Source of the DNA: Bacteroidales bacterium UBA1794
GTDB lineage: Bacteria; Bacteroidota; Bacteroidia; Bacteroidales; Bacteroidaceae
DNA: 64,000 bases
Reading direction: 5' to 3'
NCBI GenBank assembly: GCA_002315435.1
Contig: DCFW01000040.1
Location: 69,088 to 133,087, forward strand
The number at the start of each line of letters is the position of its first letter. The stretch's first letter is position 1. The notes below the pieces were generated by a model. That model was not told where the DNA came from and made no database searches. It was given only the letters and a program-made list of their open reading frames with translations. The translations under genes were made by a program, and so were the position numbers. Shown here piece after piece: positions 43,298 through 52,785 of this stretch.

Positions 43298-43696
43298 ATG
43301 AAGAATAGTATAAAGAAAGTTTTCGCCGATCGTGACATTCAGCAATTCATTGGTAAGCAATTACGGTGGGGCGTCATCATATCATGTTCAATAGCTCTGT
43401 TAGGAGGACTTTATTATCTATTTGCACATGGGGCAGAGCAAACTCCTAATTATTCAAGATTTTCAGGAGAGCCAATGTCATATACGACATTGACCGGTAT
43501 AATGAAAGGTGTGTTCTCTTTGCGTGCACGTAATATCATTCAATTAGGTGTGGTGGTTCTATTGGCTACGCCTATTTTGCGTGTATTCTTTTCATTGCTG
43601 GCTTTTGTCAAGGAAAAGGATTGGATGTATGTTATTATTACTACTATCGTGTTGGGAATAATTATCTTCAGCATGACGAGTGGGGTGAAGATATAA
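43298..43696 (+). CDS. DUF1634 membrane protein
   Basis: A 132-residue protein with three predicted membrane segments (about 22-45, 78-100 and 108-130). It belongs to DUF1634, usually found next to TSUP permeases, as here (6 bp spacing). It is probably an accessory subunit of the transporter. I know of no measured function. Confidence 0.82.
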   Translation: MKNSIKKVFADRDIQQFIGKQLRWGVIISCSIALLGGLYYLFAHGAEQTPNYSRFSGEPMSYTTLTGIMKGVFSLRARNIIQLGVVVLLATPILRVFFSLLAFVKEKDWMYVIITTIVLGIIIFSMTSGVKI

Positions 43697-43713
43697 TATT
43701 AAAACAATAAACG

Positions 43714-44088
43714 ATGAAAAAAGTTATTAGTACCTCTAAGGCTCCCGCAGCAATCGGTCCTTATAGCCAAGCTATTGAAGTTGGCAATTTAGTGTTTGTA
43801 TCAGGTCAAATTCCTGTGGATCCTGCAACGGGCAAAGTGGAAGATGATGTGAAAGCACAAGCTCGTCAATCTTTGACGAATCTGAGTAATATCTTGGAAG
43901 AAGCCGGATTGAGCATGGAGAATATTGCTAAGACTACCGTATTCTTGGCAGATATTGCAGATTTTGTTGCTGTGAATGAAGTGTATGCCACCTTCTTCAG
44001 TGGAGCATTTCCTGCACGCTCGGCAGTTGCTGTGAAAGATTTACCAAAAGGGGTTAAGCTTGAGATAGAGGCTATTGCTTCAAAATAA
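43714..44088 (+). CDS. ridA: RidA/YjgF family enamine-imine deaminase
   Basis: A 124-residue RidA protein, which forms trimers and hydrolyses reactive 2-aminoacrylate and other enamines. Hallmarks are APAAIGPYSQAIEVGNLVFV, SGQIPVDPATGKV, the region around ARQSLTNLSNILEEAGLSM, and FPARSAVAVKDLPKGVKLEIE, with the catalytic Arg in PARSAV. It follows DUF1634 by 17 bp and is closed by a terminator at 44153. Its relation to the TSUP pair is unclear. Confidence 0.93.
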   Translation: MKKVISTSKAPAAIGPYSQAIEVGNLVFVSGQIPVDPATGKVEDDVKAQARQSLTNLSNILEEAGLSMENIAKTTVFLADIADFVAVNEVYATFFSGAFPARSAVAVKDLPKGVKLEIEAIASK

Positions 44089-44152
44089 AATTCATGTTGG
44101 TATAGGCTTCTTTTTGTAATAAAAGGGAATATCACATTGATCGTAACAAGAT

Positions 44153-44184
44153 AAAGGGAATGTCTAATCAGGCATTCCCTTTTT
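44153..44184 (+). terminator. Intrinsic terminator after ridA
   Basis: AAAGGGAATGTC (44153-44164) pairs with GGCATTCCCTTT (44171-44182) with one wobble, and T residues follow. The next 100 bases (44185-44282) show nothing until array B. Confidence 0.85.
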
Positions 44185-44291
44185 ATATACTTTAGGGTGG
44201 ACTGATTTTCCCTCTTTGAATGCATTTACTCTAAAGCAGTAAAACACCCATTGCATCTATTGATACCTTGAATTGCAAAGCTACATTTTTT

Positions 44292-44379
44292 TGTTTTACA
44301 GTTGTAGAAAACATTTCTTACCCAGGTAAGAATCATTTTCCACCCAGGTAAAAAACGTTTCTTACCCGGGTGGAAAATG
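44292..44379. repeat. Array B: four 22-bp ACNNNNGT palindromic units
   Basis: Units start at 44292, 44314, 44336 and 44358, exactly 22 bp apart. Cores in order are ACAGTTGT, ACCCAGGT, ACCCAGGT and ACCCGGGT. Unit 2 alone is a near-perfect palindrome (TTCTTACC-CA-GGTAAGAA). Units 3 and 4 pair with each other over 18 bp with one mismatch (CATTTTCCACCCAGGTAA with TTACCCGGGTGGAAAATG). The 19 bases at 44283-44301 are identical to 27643-27661 before and into array A. It lies between the convergent ridA and folC genes. Confidence 0.85.
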
Positions 44380-44405
44380 AAAATGTCGCTTAGAAGATGC
44401 AAAAA

Positions 44406-44434
44406 AGCAGGACTTATTATGAATAAATCCTGCT
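44406..44434 (-). terminator. Bidirectional terminator at the folC end
   Basis: AGCAGGACTTATT (44406-44418) pairs with AATAAATCCTGCT (44422-44434) with one mismatch. On the minus strand six T residues follow at once. On the + strand ATGTTTTTT follows. It lies 42 bp after the folC stop. Confidence 0.8.
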
Positions 44435-44475
44435 ATGTTTTTTATGAAAAGCCCCTTATCGGTTTGATTGATTGT

Positions 44476-45855
44476 TTATTTCGGACCTTGTAGAGAGGCT
44501 AGTATGTCTGCCACAATGAAGCTACTGCCACCTACGAAGATAAAATCATTTGCCCCGGCGTGCATGCGTGCTGCTTTCACAGCTTCAGGAACATTCGGGT
44601 ATTTCTCTCCGTTAAGTCCGGCTTCGCGTCCAAGTTGTTGTATCTCTTCAGCAGCAAGAGCACGTTCCACAGAAGGTTGGGTGAAGTAGTAAATAGCATT
44701 CTGAGGCAACATGGCCAACACACCTTTTATGTCTTTATCATTAACCATTCCGATCACGATATGCAGTTGCTCACACTCTTGATTCTTTAGTTGCTGTGAG
44801 ATATATTCCATGCCTCCCGTGTTATGCCCCGTGTCACAATATACCGGGCAAGGAGCAGAGATGTTGATTCGCTCCCAGCGCCCATGCAAATGAGTCAGTT
44901 CAGTGACATGTGCAAAGCCTTCTTTCAGATGATTTTCGTCAAACTGATATCCCTGTTGGAAAAGGGCGGATAACGCATGCAAAAGTGTCTCGGTGTTGCG
45001 TGGTTGACAATATCCGCCTAACTCACCGTGAAATTGTATTGTTATCGGGTAGGGAACCTGCTGCGACAGATATGGATTGTCCTGGATGAGCGTACGTTCT
45101 GCTCCCGGTGCAAAAGGCGAAATGGCTGTGTATTCATACCCTCCTTCTTTGCAAGGCGTTATGTTCATCAGCATCGAACTCTCTTCGGCAAAAACAATTG
45201 GAGCATGCATCTCTTCCGCTTTTCGCATGAACACCGGACGAGTCTCTTTATTTGCTTCACCTATAATAATAGGTGTATTCTCTTTGATGATTCCAGCCTT
45301 CTCTGCGGCTATTTCTGCTAAAGTGTCTCCTAATATCTTTGTATGATCCTTGCTGATGTTGGTGATTATCCCTAAATCGGGAGAGATCACATTCGTACAA
45401 TCCAAGCGACCTCCCAATCCAACTTCTACTACTGCCACATCAATCTTCATGTGTGCAAAATAAGAAAAGGCCAATGCTGTGGTTACTTCAAAAAAGGAAG
45501 GTGTCAACGGTTCGAAGAAACTTTTTTCCCGTTCAATGAAATCGATCATAAACTGCTGATCCATCATTTCCCCATTCACTCTGATTCGTTCTCTGAAATC
45601 CAATAAGTGAGGTGAGGTGTATAAGCCGACTTTGTATCCGGCGCTTTGCAGTATTGCGGCTAACGTGTGTGAACACGATCCCTTGCCGTTTGTTCCACCC
45701 ACATGAACCGCATGAAATTTCTTATAAGGGTTGCCAAGGTGGCTTTCCAAAGCGATTGAATTCTCCAATCCGGGATGATAAGCAGCTTGCCCTTTCTGTT
45801 GAAACATCGGTAAGGTGTGGTATAGGTATGATAACGTCTCTTGATAATTCATCAT
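44476..45855 (-). CDS. folC: Folylpolyglutamate/dihydrofolate synthase
   Basis: A 459-residue Mur-ligase-family enzyme. Signature parts are HVGGTNGKGSCSHTLAAILQ (P-loop, about 51-70), YTSPHLLDFRERIRVNG, VEVGLGGRLDCTNV, and ITNISKDHTKILGDTLAEIA. The C-terminal domain has CDTGHNTGGMEYI. It joins glutamate to dihydropteroate and to folates with ATP. The start could be either of the two opening Met codons. CAAATATA at 45917-45924 is a likely -7 box on this strand. Confidence 0.93.
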   Translation of the reverse strand: MMNYQETLSYLYHTLPMFQQKGQAAYHPGLENSIALESHLGNPYKKFHAVHVGGTNGKGSCSHTLAAILQSAGYKVGLYTSPHLLDFRERIRVNGEMMDQQFMIDFIEREKSFFEPLTPSFFEVTTALAFSYFAHMKIDVAVVEVGLGGRLDCTNVISPDLGIITNISKDHTKILGDTLAEIAAEKAGIIKENTPIIIGEANKETRPVFMRKAEEMHAPIVFAEESSMLMNITPCKEGGYEYTAISPFAPGAERTLIQDNPYLSQQVPYPITIQFHGELGGYCQPRNTETLLHALSALFQQGYQFDENHLKEGFAHVTELTHLHGRWERINISAPCPVYCDTGHNTGGMEYISQQLKNQECEQLHIVIGMVNDKDIKGVLAMLPQNAIYYFTQPSVERALAAEEIQQLGREAGLNGEKYPNVPEAVKAARMHAGANDFIFVGGSSFIVADILASLQGPK

Positions 45856-45948
45856 TTTTCTAAAAATTAACGAAATGCGAGTGATAACGTATTCCTATTT
45901 TCTTTATATTTCGATACAAATATAATTAACTTTTTAATTCTAAAGAGT

Positions 45949-47277
45949 ATGGGAACAAAGAAAAATTTTGTATTGGACACGAATGTGGTTTTACACGATT
46001 ATGCTTGTGTAAAGAATTTCCAAGAGAACGATATATATTTGCCGATAGTAGTTTTGGAAGAGCTCGATAAGTTTAAGAAAGGCAACGAGCAGATAAACTA
46101 CAATGCACGTGAATTTGTACGTTTTCTTGATAAAATTACGGATGAGAAGTTATTCACCGAAGGTACTTCACTAGGAGCGGGAAAGGGACGCTTATTTATA
46201 CCGACAAGAATTATGGAATCGAAAAAAGTAAGAGATACATTCCCTGATCGTAAGCCCGATAATGAGATATTGGGTGTTGCCGATTATTTGTCGAGTACTA
46301 AGTTAGGTATGAAAACTATCCTTGTTACGAAAGACGTGAACTTAAGAATGAAAGCACGTTCGTTAGGTATTCCTGTAGAGGACTATATTAATGATAAAGT
46401 AGATAATGCCGTTCTTTTCGAGAAGTCTAATGAGGTATTTGAAAGCATTGACCCTGCATTGATTGATAACATTTATTCTACAAGAGAAGGAGTAGATATA
46501 AATGATTGCGGTGATCTTCACGAAAAAGTAGTGGCGAATGAATGCTTCCTTTTGAAGAGTGATCGCAACAGTGTGATGGTACGATATGATCCATTCAACA
46601 AGTCGATAAAGCGAGTTTTGAAGACAAAAGACTACGGTATAGAACCACGCAATGCCGAGCAAAGTTTTGCCTTTGAAGTGTTGAATGATCCGAGTGTCAA
46701 ACTAGTAGCTCTTACAGGTAAGGCTGGTACAGGAAAGACCTTGTTGGCATTGGCTGCAGCTCTGAGTCAGGTGGATGATTACAAGCACATCTTGTTAGCT
46801 CGTCCGTTAGTCTCTTTGTCAAACAAAGATATCGGTTTTCTTCCGGGAAGTGCTCAGGAAAAGGTCGCTCCATTCATGCAACCGCTGTTTGACAATCTAA
46901 ATGTAATAAAGAATCAATTTGCCCCATCATCACCTGATGTAAAACGTTTGGACGATCTTCAAAAGGCCGGTCAATTGACTATTGAGGCATTGGCGTTTAT
47001 TCGTGGCCGCAGTTTGAGCGAGACCTATTGTATCATTGATGAAGCACAGAACTTGACTCCGCATGAAGTGAAAACGATTATCACACGTGCCGGTGAAGGA
47101 ACTAAAGTGGTGTTTACGGGTGATATACAGCAAATAGATCAGCCTTATCTGGATAGTCAAAGCAACGGTCTAGTATATATGATAGACAAAATGCGTGGTC
47201 AAGAACTCTTTGCGCATGTAAATTTACAAAAAGGAGAACGAAGTGCATTAAGTGAACTTGCAAGTAATTTGTTGTAA
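45949..47277 (+). CDS. PhoH-family protein with PIN domain
   Basis: A 442-residue protein. Residues 5-145 form a PIN nuclease-like domain with the acidic set started by LDTNVVLHDY and VLEELDKFKK, plus DNEILGVADYL. Residues 220-440 are the PhoH ATPase with Walker A LTGKAGTGKTLLALAAAL and Walker B YCIIDEAQN. This PIN-PhoH order is that of YlaK/PhoH2 proteins, which act as RNA helicase-ribonucleases in some bacteria. The single gene has no antitoxin-like partner upstream. Confidence 0.9.
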   Translation: MGTKKNFVLDTNVVLHDYACVKNFQENDIYLPIVVLEELDKFKKGNEQINYNAREFVRFLDKITDEKLFTEGTSLGAGKGRLFIPTRIMESKKVRDTFPDRKPDNEILGVADYLSSTKLGMKTILVTKDVNLRMKARSLGIPVEDYINDKVDNAVLFEKSNEVFESIDPALIDNIYSTREGVDINDCGDLHEKVVANECFLLKSDRNSVMVRYDPFNKSIKRVLKTKDYGIEPRNAEQSFAFEVLNDPSVKLVALTGKAGTGKTLLALAAALSQVDDYKHILLARPLVSLSNKDIGFLPGSAQEKVAPFMQPLFDNLNVIKNQFAPSSPDVKRLDDLQKAGQLTIEALAFIRGRSLSETYCIIDEAQNLTPHEVKTIITRAGEGTKVVFTGDIQQIDQPYLDSQSNGLVYMIDKMRGQELFAHVNLQKGERSALSELASNLL

Positions 47278-47298
47278 CAAGGATATTGACTATATTTG
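47268..47298 (+). promoter_or_regulatory. Promoter of the first GT2 gene
   Basis: TTTG at 47268-47271, a 19-bp spacer and TATATTTG at 47291-47298 match the consensus. The -33 box lies within the last codons of the PhoH gene. The start at 47313 is 14 bp after the -7 box, so the leader is very short. Confidence 0.72.
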
Positions 47299-47312
47299 CA
47301 AAAAACAAATGA

Positions 47313-48233
47313 ATGGATGAGCAACCAAAAGTAAGTATCATAATTCCGGTCTATAACACCGAAGCCTATCTGCGTGAAGCTGTAGAAAGCGTAATGCAAC
47401 AAACGCTTCACGAGATAGAAATCATTATTGTTAATGACGGTTCTACGGATGGTTGCTCATCCATTATTGATGAGTTGGCATCTAAGGATAAGAGGATTCA
47501 TTCATTTGTTCAAGAGAATCAAGGGCAGTCTGTTGCCAGAAACAATGGAATGTTGCATGCAGAGGGTACGTATTGTTATTTTATGGACAGTGATGACATT
47601 CTAAGAAAAGATGCATTAGAAGAGTGTTATCAGACTTGTGAGGCAGAAACTCTGGATTTTGTTTATTTTGATGCAGACATTATCAATGAATGTCAATCGA
47701 CTTCTTTCTCAATGGATTATCATCACGATGGTATTGAAGAGAAAGTTTATGACGGGAGTGAAATATTGAACTATCTAATAGATACCGGTCAATTGAAAAT
47801 ACCTCCTTATTTATTCTTCATTCGCAAACAATATCTATTGAATAATGATCTTCATTTCTTTCCGGGAATCATTCATGAAGACGAACTCTTTACAATGTTG
47901 CTTTACCTAGGAGCAACACGTGTGAAGTATATTGGGAAAGAGTTCTTTCTCCGCCGTATTCGTGAAGCTTCAACTATGACGAAAAGAATATCAAGGCGCA
48001 ATGTTGAGGGATATTTCACAGTCTTTCGTGAACTTGGTAAATATGCAGCAGGGAAAAGCCCTTTAGTGCAGAATATTATAGTAAAGTATATTAAGTTGAC
48101 ATTAAATGCATTTTTAAGAAATGCTCATGAGATGACAATGATTGATAAGCTAAGAACATGTAAGCGTTGTTTGAACGAAGGGCTGGTAAAGTATATTTCT
48201 TTGAGAGTGTTCATTCGTTTCCTCTTGCCATAA
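47313..48233 (+). CDS. GT2-family glycosyltransferase
   Basis: A 306-residue GT-A glycosyltransferase. It has the N-terminal VSIIIPVYNTEAYLREAVES, the nucleotide-binding NDGSTDG, and the metal-binding DXD-like MDSDDIL about residue 92. The last 100 residues are helical. It probably adds a sugar to a surface polysaccharide or lipid-linked oligosaccharide. It faces the flippase gene, with 6 bp between the convergent ends. Confidence 0.9.
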   Translation: MDEQPKVSIIIPVYNTEAYLREAVESVMQQTLHEIEIIIVNDGSTDGCSSIIDELASKDKRIHSFVQENQGQSVARNNGMLHAEGTYCYFMDSDDILRKDALEECYQTCEAETLDFVYFDADIINECQSTSFSMDYHHDGIEEKVYDGSEILNYLIDTGQLKIPPYLFFIRKQYLLNNDLHFFPGIIHEDELFTMLLYLGATRVKYIGKEFFLRRIREASTMTKRISRRNVEGYFTVFRELGKYAAGKSPLVQNIIVKYIKLTLNAFLRNAHEMTMIDKLRTCKRCLNEGLVKYISLRVFIRFLLP

Positions 48234-48239
48234 TAAAGT

Positions 48240-49793
48240 CTATTTGTGTGTAAACTTTGCAAAGACTTTTTCTGTTATCCGATGATATAAGTCTCTGGTT
48301 CCTTGCTCAAAGATAAATTGCAATCCAAAGAGTATGATTCCAAAGATTAAAGTGATAATTAGGGCATATGCCGTCCAGTTAATGAATGATGTATAGGGAT
48401 TGATATGAATAAAACCTTTAATTATAAATGTTGAGGCTACCCAAGAGACGGTTACAATTGCCAATAATTTAAATACTTTGAACCAATAATGATATAAAGG
48501 CTCTTTTATTCCATTGTGAAAAAGGAAGTAAGGCTTCCAAATGCAAATAATGAGAAGTAAACTAACAGTTGTTCCTATTAAAATACCAGTTAACCCATAA
48601 AAACAACCTATCGCAATTGATAGTCCGACATTAATGATGCCTTCAACGCATGGTGCCCATGTGTCACTGAATAATCCATATCCATATAAAAATAAATCAT
48701 TGGCTCCTCTTGTTTGTCCTATGTAGGTGTTGATTATAATTAATAAAAAGACCGTATTATCTAGAATGTATTGTTTCCCGATCCATAAGGATATAAACGA
48801 TTCTACTAAGGTGTATAGTGCAAATGCCATTACTCCTGCAAAGAAATATCTTATGGATGTAAGTTCCCAATAAACTTTAATAGTATTTTTTCTATTGCCT
48901 TCTGCAATCAAGTTACCTATCCCTGCGCTGGTTCCGTCTAATATATTATTTATTAGTAAGGCTAGTTTGCTAATAATTACTGTGTAGTTGCCATATAATG
49001 CTACATATTTGAGTGATACAAACGCGTATATTAAGATAGAGTCTGTCTGAAATTGAATGAAGGAGGCTATTTTGTGAACAAACAATTGCTTTGTATATTT
49101 CATTACCTCGGGATACTTGTCAAATATCTTTTTGCCTAACTTAACCTCCGACTTCAGCCAAGGGTATACCTGATTTATTTTCCAATTGAGGATAAAACTG
49201 GCAATAAATCCGAAGACCAATTCAATTGCAATCCAATAATAATAGTTATGAGTATAATAGGCTGCTGCAATTTGAATGATGGTCTTAATGAATCCAGCTG
49301 TTTGAAAATAAGCTGTGACCACATAGTTCTTTTGATCAGCACCTAAAAGAGTTTCTCTGTAATTGAGGAAATAGCTCAATAACGAAGATATAAGGAAAGA
49401 ATAGAAGGCAAAATAGATTGCGGCTAATGGAAAATGTGATTTGCCGAAGATAAGCGGGAAGAAACAGGATATGATTATTCCGATAAGCAATATAAGAAAG
49501 CCGATGCGCGAATATAGATACCCGAAGACAGAAATGATTTCATTTATTTTCTTCCTGTCATGATCATATAGAGGTTTGTATAATACGTATCCTATTGCTT
49601 GCCCTATTCCTAATTCAGCAAGATTAAGGAAGCTTAAGACACTTCCCAAGGTTCCTATCAATCCCATGAAATCGGCACTTAGGCTATCAAGGAATATCTT
49701 CCGCGAAAAGAATGATAGGAATAGCCCTATGAAATAAAAGATCAGATTGATTTTCGCATTCATTAAACTTTTAGAAAATCGAGTCTCTTTCAT
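48240..49793 (-). CDS. Wzx-like polysaccharide flippase
   Basis: A 517-residue inner-membrane protein with 12-14 membrane segments of the MOP superfamily (polysaccharide biosynthesis/Wzx-like). NAKINLIFYFIGLFLSFFSR opens the first segment, and the AELGIGQAIGYVLYKPLYDH stretch fits the family. It would move lipid-linked oligosaccharides across the membrane. Two GT2 genes follow upstream on the same strand, and no polymerase or chain-length regulator is in view. Confidence 0.87.
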   Translation of the reverse strand: MKETRFSKSLMNAKINLIFYFIGLFLSFFSRKIFLDSLSADFMGLIGTLGSVLSFLNLAELGIGQAIGYVLYKPLYDHDRKKINEIISVFGYLYSRIGFLILLIGIIISCFFPLIFGKSHFPLAAIYFAFYSFLISSLLSYFLNYRETLLGADQKNYVVTAYFQTAGFIKTIIQIAAAYYTHNYYYWIAIELVFGFIASFILNWKINQVYPWLKSEVKLGKKIFDKYPEVMKYTKQLFVHKIASFIQFQTDSILIYAFVSLKYVALYGNYTVIISKLALLINNILDGTSAGIGNLIAEGNRKNTIKVYWELTSIRYFFAGVMAFALYTLVESFISLWIGKQYILDNTVFLLIIINTYIGQTRGANDLFLYGYGLFSDTWAPCVEGIINVGLSIAIGCFYGLTGILIGTTVSLLLIICIWKPYFLFHNGIKEPLYHYWFKVFKLLAIVTVSWVASTFIIKGFIHINPYTSFINWTAYALIITLIFGIILFGLQFIFEQGTRDLYHRITEKVFAKFTHK

Positions 49794-49904
49794 TCTATTA
49801 TTAGTCTATCAATTGAATTAAATAATAGATGCAATATTCGCAAAATATTTAGACATTTGCAAATTATGTAGTGATTTGATTAAAAATCATTGACTCTAAG
49901 TTTC

Positions 49905-50906
49905 TCATTGGTTAATTCTATCTTTGACCTTTCTATAAAAATGATATTTACGAGGAGGAATATGGGTCATCAAAAAAGTTCCGATTTTAGACATCCCCCA
50001 GAAATTCCTTTCTCTTGTTACTTGATTCCGATTGCGATATAGGTATCGCATCACATAAGAGAAATAAGGCTCGCACTCTTGATATTTCATTTGAGCACAT
50101 CTACTTAATGTTAGTACCATGTATAAAATAGTTTGCCTTTTGGCAAAACATAATAATTGAGGAAATGACTCATTAGTTATTGCTTCTACTTTATATAGAC
50201 GATAAAGTGAATAATGGAGATAAGTACGGAAGTTGTGTTTATAATAATCTCTTGATAAAGATGATTCCTTTTTAAGGTAAGTATATAGATCTACATCTTC
50301 GAAAACAGTGCATTGGGCATAACGAAATGCTTGTAAGTTAAATAAAAAATCTTCTTCAATTTTTACACCCTTAACTACTTCATATCTGATGTTGTAGTTG
50401 TCCAAAAATGATTTACTATAGACTTTAGTCCAAACATGAATATCAAGTTTGTCGCGTATAAGAAATGCTTTAAATCCCTCTTCGTTTGTGAATGTAAATT
50501 TCTTATTTGAATGTAAATTGTGCGTTTCAAATCCTTGTTCATCTATAGACTTGAATGAAACTCCTGAAATATCAGCATCTTCTTTCTTTGCATTTTCTAT
50601 TAGATGCTGATAATAATTGGGATTCACAATATCGTCGCTATCACAAAATCCTATATATTGCCCTTTAGCGCATTCTAAACCTTTATTACGAGCGGAAGCA
50701 GGGCCTTCATTATTCTGATGGAATACTTTTATTCGAACATCTGTTAATGCTATTTTTTTACATATAGTATAAGAATTATCAGATGAACCGTCGTCAATTA
50801 AAAGTAGTTCAAAATCAGAAAATTTTTGATGAATAATAGAATTAATGCAAGCTTTAAGATATCTTTCAGCATTATAAATTGGGATAATAATAGAAAGTGT
50901 CATCAT
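49905..50906 (-). CDS. GT2-family glycosyltransferase
   Basis: A 333-residue glycosyltransferase. LSIIIPIYNAERYLKACINS starts the GT-A fold, DDGSSDNS binds nucleotide, and FCDSDDIV is the DXD region. The helical C-terminal third is basic and may touch the membrane. It lies 13 bp after the next GT2 gene on the same strand. The acceptor cannot be told. Confidence 0.9.
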   Translation of the reverse strand: MMTLSIIIPIYNAERYLKACINSIIHQKFSDFELLLIDDGSSDNSYTICKKIALTDVRIKVFHQNNEGPASARNKGLECAKGQYIGFCDSDDIVNPNYYQHLIENAKKEDADISGVSFKSIDEQGFETHNLHSNKKFTFTNEEGFKAFLIRDKLDIHVWTKVYSKSFLDNYNIRYEVVKGVKIEEDFLFNLQAFRYAQCTVFEDVDLYTYLKKESSLSRDYYKHNFRTYLHYSLYRLYKVEAITNESFPQLLCFAKRQTILYMVLTLSRCAQMKYQECEPYFSYVMRYLYRNRNQVTRERNFWGMSKIGTFLMTHIPPRKYHFYRKVKDRINQ

Positions 50907-50919
50907 AATAAATAAATTT

Positions 50920-51864
50920 TTAATGGTAAATATGTAGAAATTTTCTTTTGAAACCAGCGATTAATTGAAGTAGTTTCCTGCATATTTTTTGATTGTTTTT
51001 GAATATAATATATACATAATCTTCTAACGATAATCTATAATGAAGTGCTTTCTTACAAGTTTCGACGACAAATGGATCCTTGGGGTTATAATCTTCATGC
51101 TGAAAACGTGTTAGACGTCTTAACTCATATAACTTGAAATGGAATAATCCTCTTTGGTATTTTTTTTGATTGTTTACGGATTCTAATAAATAGTGGTTAA
51201 AAGTAATCTCGTATTTTAGGTTATGCTTAAATTTTTGTGTCGTTTGACCTTCGTGGTAAACATATATGCATATTTGTTTATAAATTACTACAGCTTGTCT
51301 TATGTGCATTGCTAATCTCAAATTCATCAAAAGATCTTCTCCTAGTTTAATAAATGGAGGTGCATCCATACATTCATGTTGGAACAGAGAGCGATGCCAT
51401 AATTTCGCAGAAGGATGTGCATCTAATTTATTTTTTAAAAAATCGTTTATCAATTGTGTCTTGTTCAAGTACATAGGTCTTTTCTTAGGTATGGCGATAG
51501 GATCATCGTTAAATCCAATGACTACATCTACATTCGATGAATAACTATAAAGGATTTGTAAGGCTCCAGATGCTAGTAAATCGTCTGCATCTAAAAATAA
51601 AATAAAATCACCTATAGCATTCTCTATTCCTTTCCTTCTTGCAGCTGTGACCCCTTTATTGGTTTGGTTAAATAACTGAATCCTTGAATCGCTCTTTGCA
51701 AATTCGTTACAAATGTTAAGAGATGAATCTGTGCTTCCATCATTCACAATAATAATTTCATAGTCGCTGAAATTTTGGCTAAGGACGCTATTAATTGTAT
51801 CCCGCAAGAATAATTCAGCATTATATACCGGAATGATAATAGAAATCTTGACATCTTCTTTCAT
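50920..51864 (-). CDS. GT2-family glycosyltransferase
   Basis: A 314-residue GT-A enzyme and likely paralogue of its neighbour. VKISIIIPVYNAELFLRDTI, VNDGSTDSS and FLDADDLL mark the nucleotide and metal sites. It is the first gene of the leftward pair and starts 20 bp after the ispE stop, so the cluster may be read through from ispE. Confidence 0.9.
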   Translation of the reverse strand: MKEDVKISIIIPVYNAELFLRDTINSVLSQNFSDYEIIIVNDGSTDSSLNICNEFAKSDSRIQLFNQTNKGVTAARRKGIENAIGDFILFLDADDLLASGALQILYSYSSNVDVVIGFNDDPIAIPKKRPMYLNKTQLINDFLKNKLDAHPSAKLWHRSLFQHECMDAPPFIKLGEDLLMNLRLAMHIRQAVVIYKQICIYVYHEGQTTQKFKHNLKYEITFNHYLLESVNNQKKYQRGLFHFKLYELRRLTRFQHEDYNPKDPFVVETCKKALHYRLSLEDYVYIIFKNNQKICRKLLQLIAGFKRKFLHIYH

Positions 51865-51884
51865 AAGGGATTGAGTTTAAAGTT

Positions 51885-52715
51885 TCACATCCTCCCGCTC
51901 CAAACAAATTTCTCATTGAACTGACTCGTAAGATCTTTCCCTATAGACTGTTCAAAGATCCCGTAGATTGTAGAACCTGAGCCACTCATTGCTGCATATA
52001 TAGCACCTGTACTATAAATATGTTCCTTTATTTCTTTTAATTTGGAATGTTGGGGGAATATACTATCTTCGAAATCATTTTTAAGTAAGTTTCGCCACTC
52101 TTCAATTGGACGGCTACATATATCTTTTGCAGATAGAGTAGGAGTGTTAGGTTTTATATTTGCAAATGCTTCTTTAGTGGAAATGGATAGATCCGGTTTC
52201 ACCAATAGAATGTATTTGCCTTTTAGCGATAAGTCAAGTGGAGTAAGAACATCACCAATTCCTTCGGCGTATGTAGGAGTATTCTTTATAAAGAATGGAC
52301 AGTCAGCACCAAGTTTGGCAGCTTTCACTAATAATTGCTCTTCTGTAGCACCGAGTTCAAAAGTCTCATTCAGCAATCTTAGCATAAACGCTCCATCAGA
52401 TGATCCGCCACCTAACCCTGCTTCGCTAGGAATGTGTTTATGTAAATAAATGTTTATAACAGGGATCTGAGGGTATTCTTCTTTCATCAGGTTTAATGCC
52501 TTCATCACCAAGTTATCTTCTGGATTCCCCTCAATCTTGTTTCCGGTGATTTCAAATTTAGGAGTCTCTTTGTAGGCAGTAGCACAAGGTATGATTTCTA
52601 AAGCGTCTTCAATGAATATAGGATAAAAGACGGTCTCAAGGTTGTGGTATCCATCCGAGCGTTTGGATACGATGTTAAGCCCTAAATTTATTTTAGCATT
52701 TGGAAACGTAATCAT
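51885..52715 (-). CDS. ispE: 4-diphosphocytidyl-2-C-methyl-D-erythritol kinase
   Basis: A 276-residue GHMP kinase of the MEP isoprenoid pathway. NAKINLGLNIVSKRSDGYHN opens the protein, and PSEAGLGGGSSDGAFML (about 93-109) is the ATP-binding Gly-rich loop. MSGSGSTIYGIF near the C-terminus is the third GHMP motif. CAAATATA at 52737-52744 is a -7 box on this strand. It is divergent from dnaB, and the two promoters nearly touch. Confidence 0.94.
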   Translation of the reverse strand: MITFPNAKINLGLNIVSKRSDGYHNLETVFYPIFIEDALEIIPCATAYKETPKFEITGNKIEGNPEDNLVMKALNLMKEEYPQIPVINIYLHKHIPSEAGLGGGSSDGAFMLRLLNETFELGATEEQLLVKAAKLGADCPFFIKNTPTYAEGIGDVLTPLDLSLKGKYILLVKPDLSISTKEAFANIKPNTPTLSAKDICSRPIEEWRNLLKNDFEDSIFPQHSKLKEIKEHIYSTGAIYAAMSGSGSTIYGIFEQSIGKDLTSQFNEKFVWSGRM

Positions 52716-52785
52716 AATTTGTTATTTTTATGCTGGCAAATATATAACATTTTCATTGAAAAATGCTAACTTTGTCGCCCTGATT

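Noticed and set aside
52642..52785. Longer start for dnaB
   Set aside because: The extra 48 codons run antisense through ispE and across the dnaB -7 box, and do not resemble any helicase.
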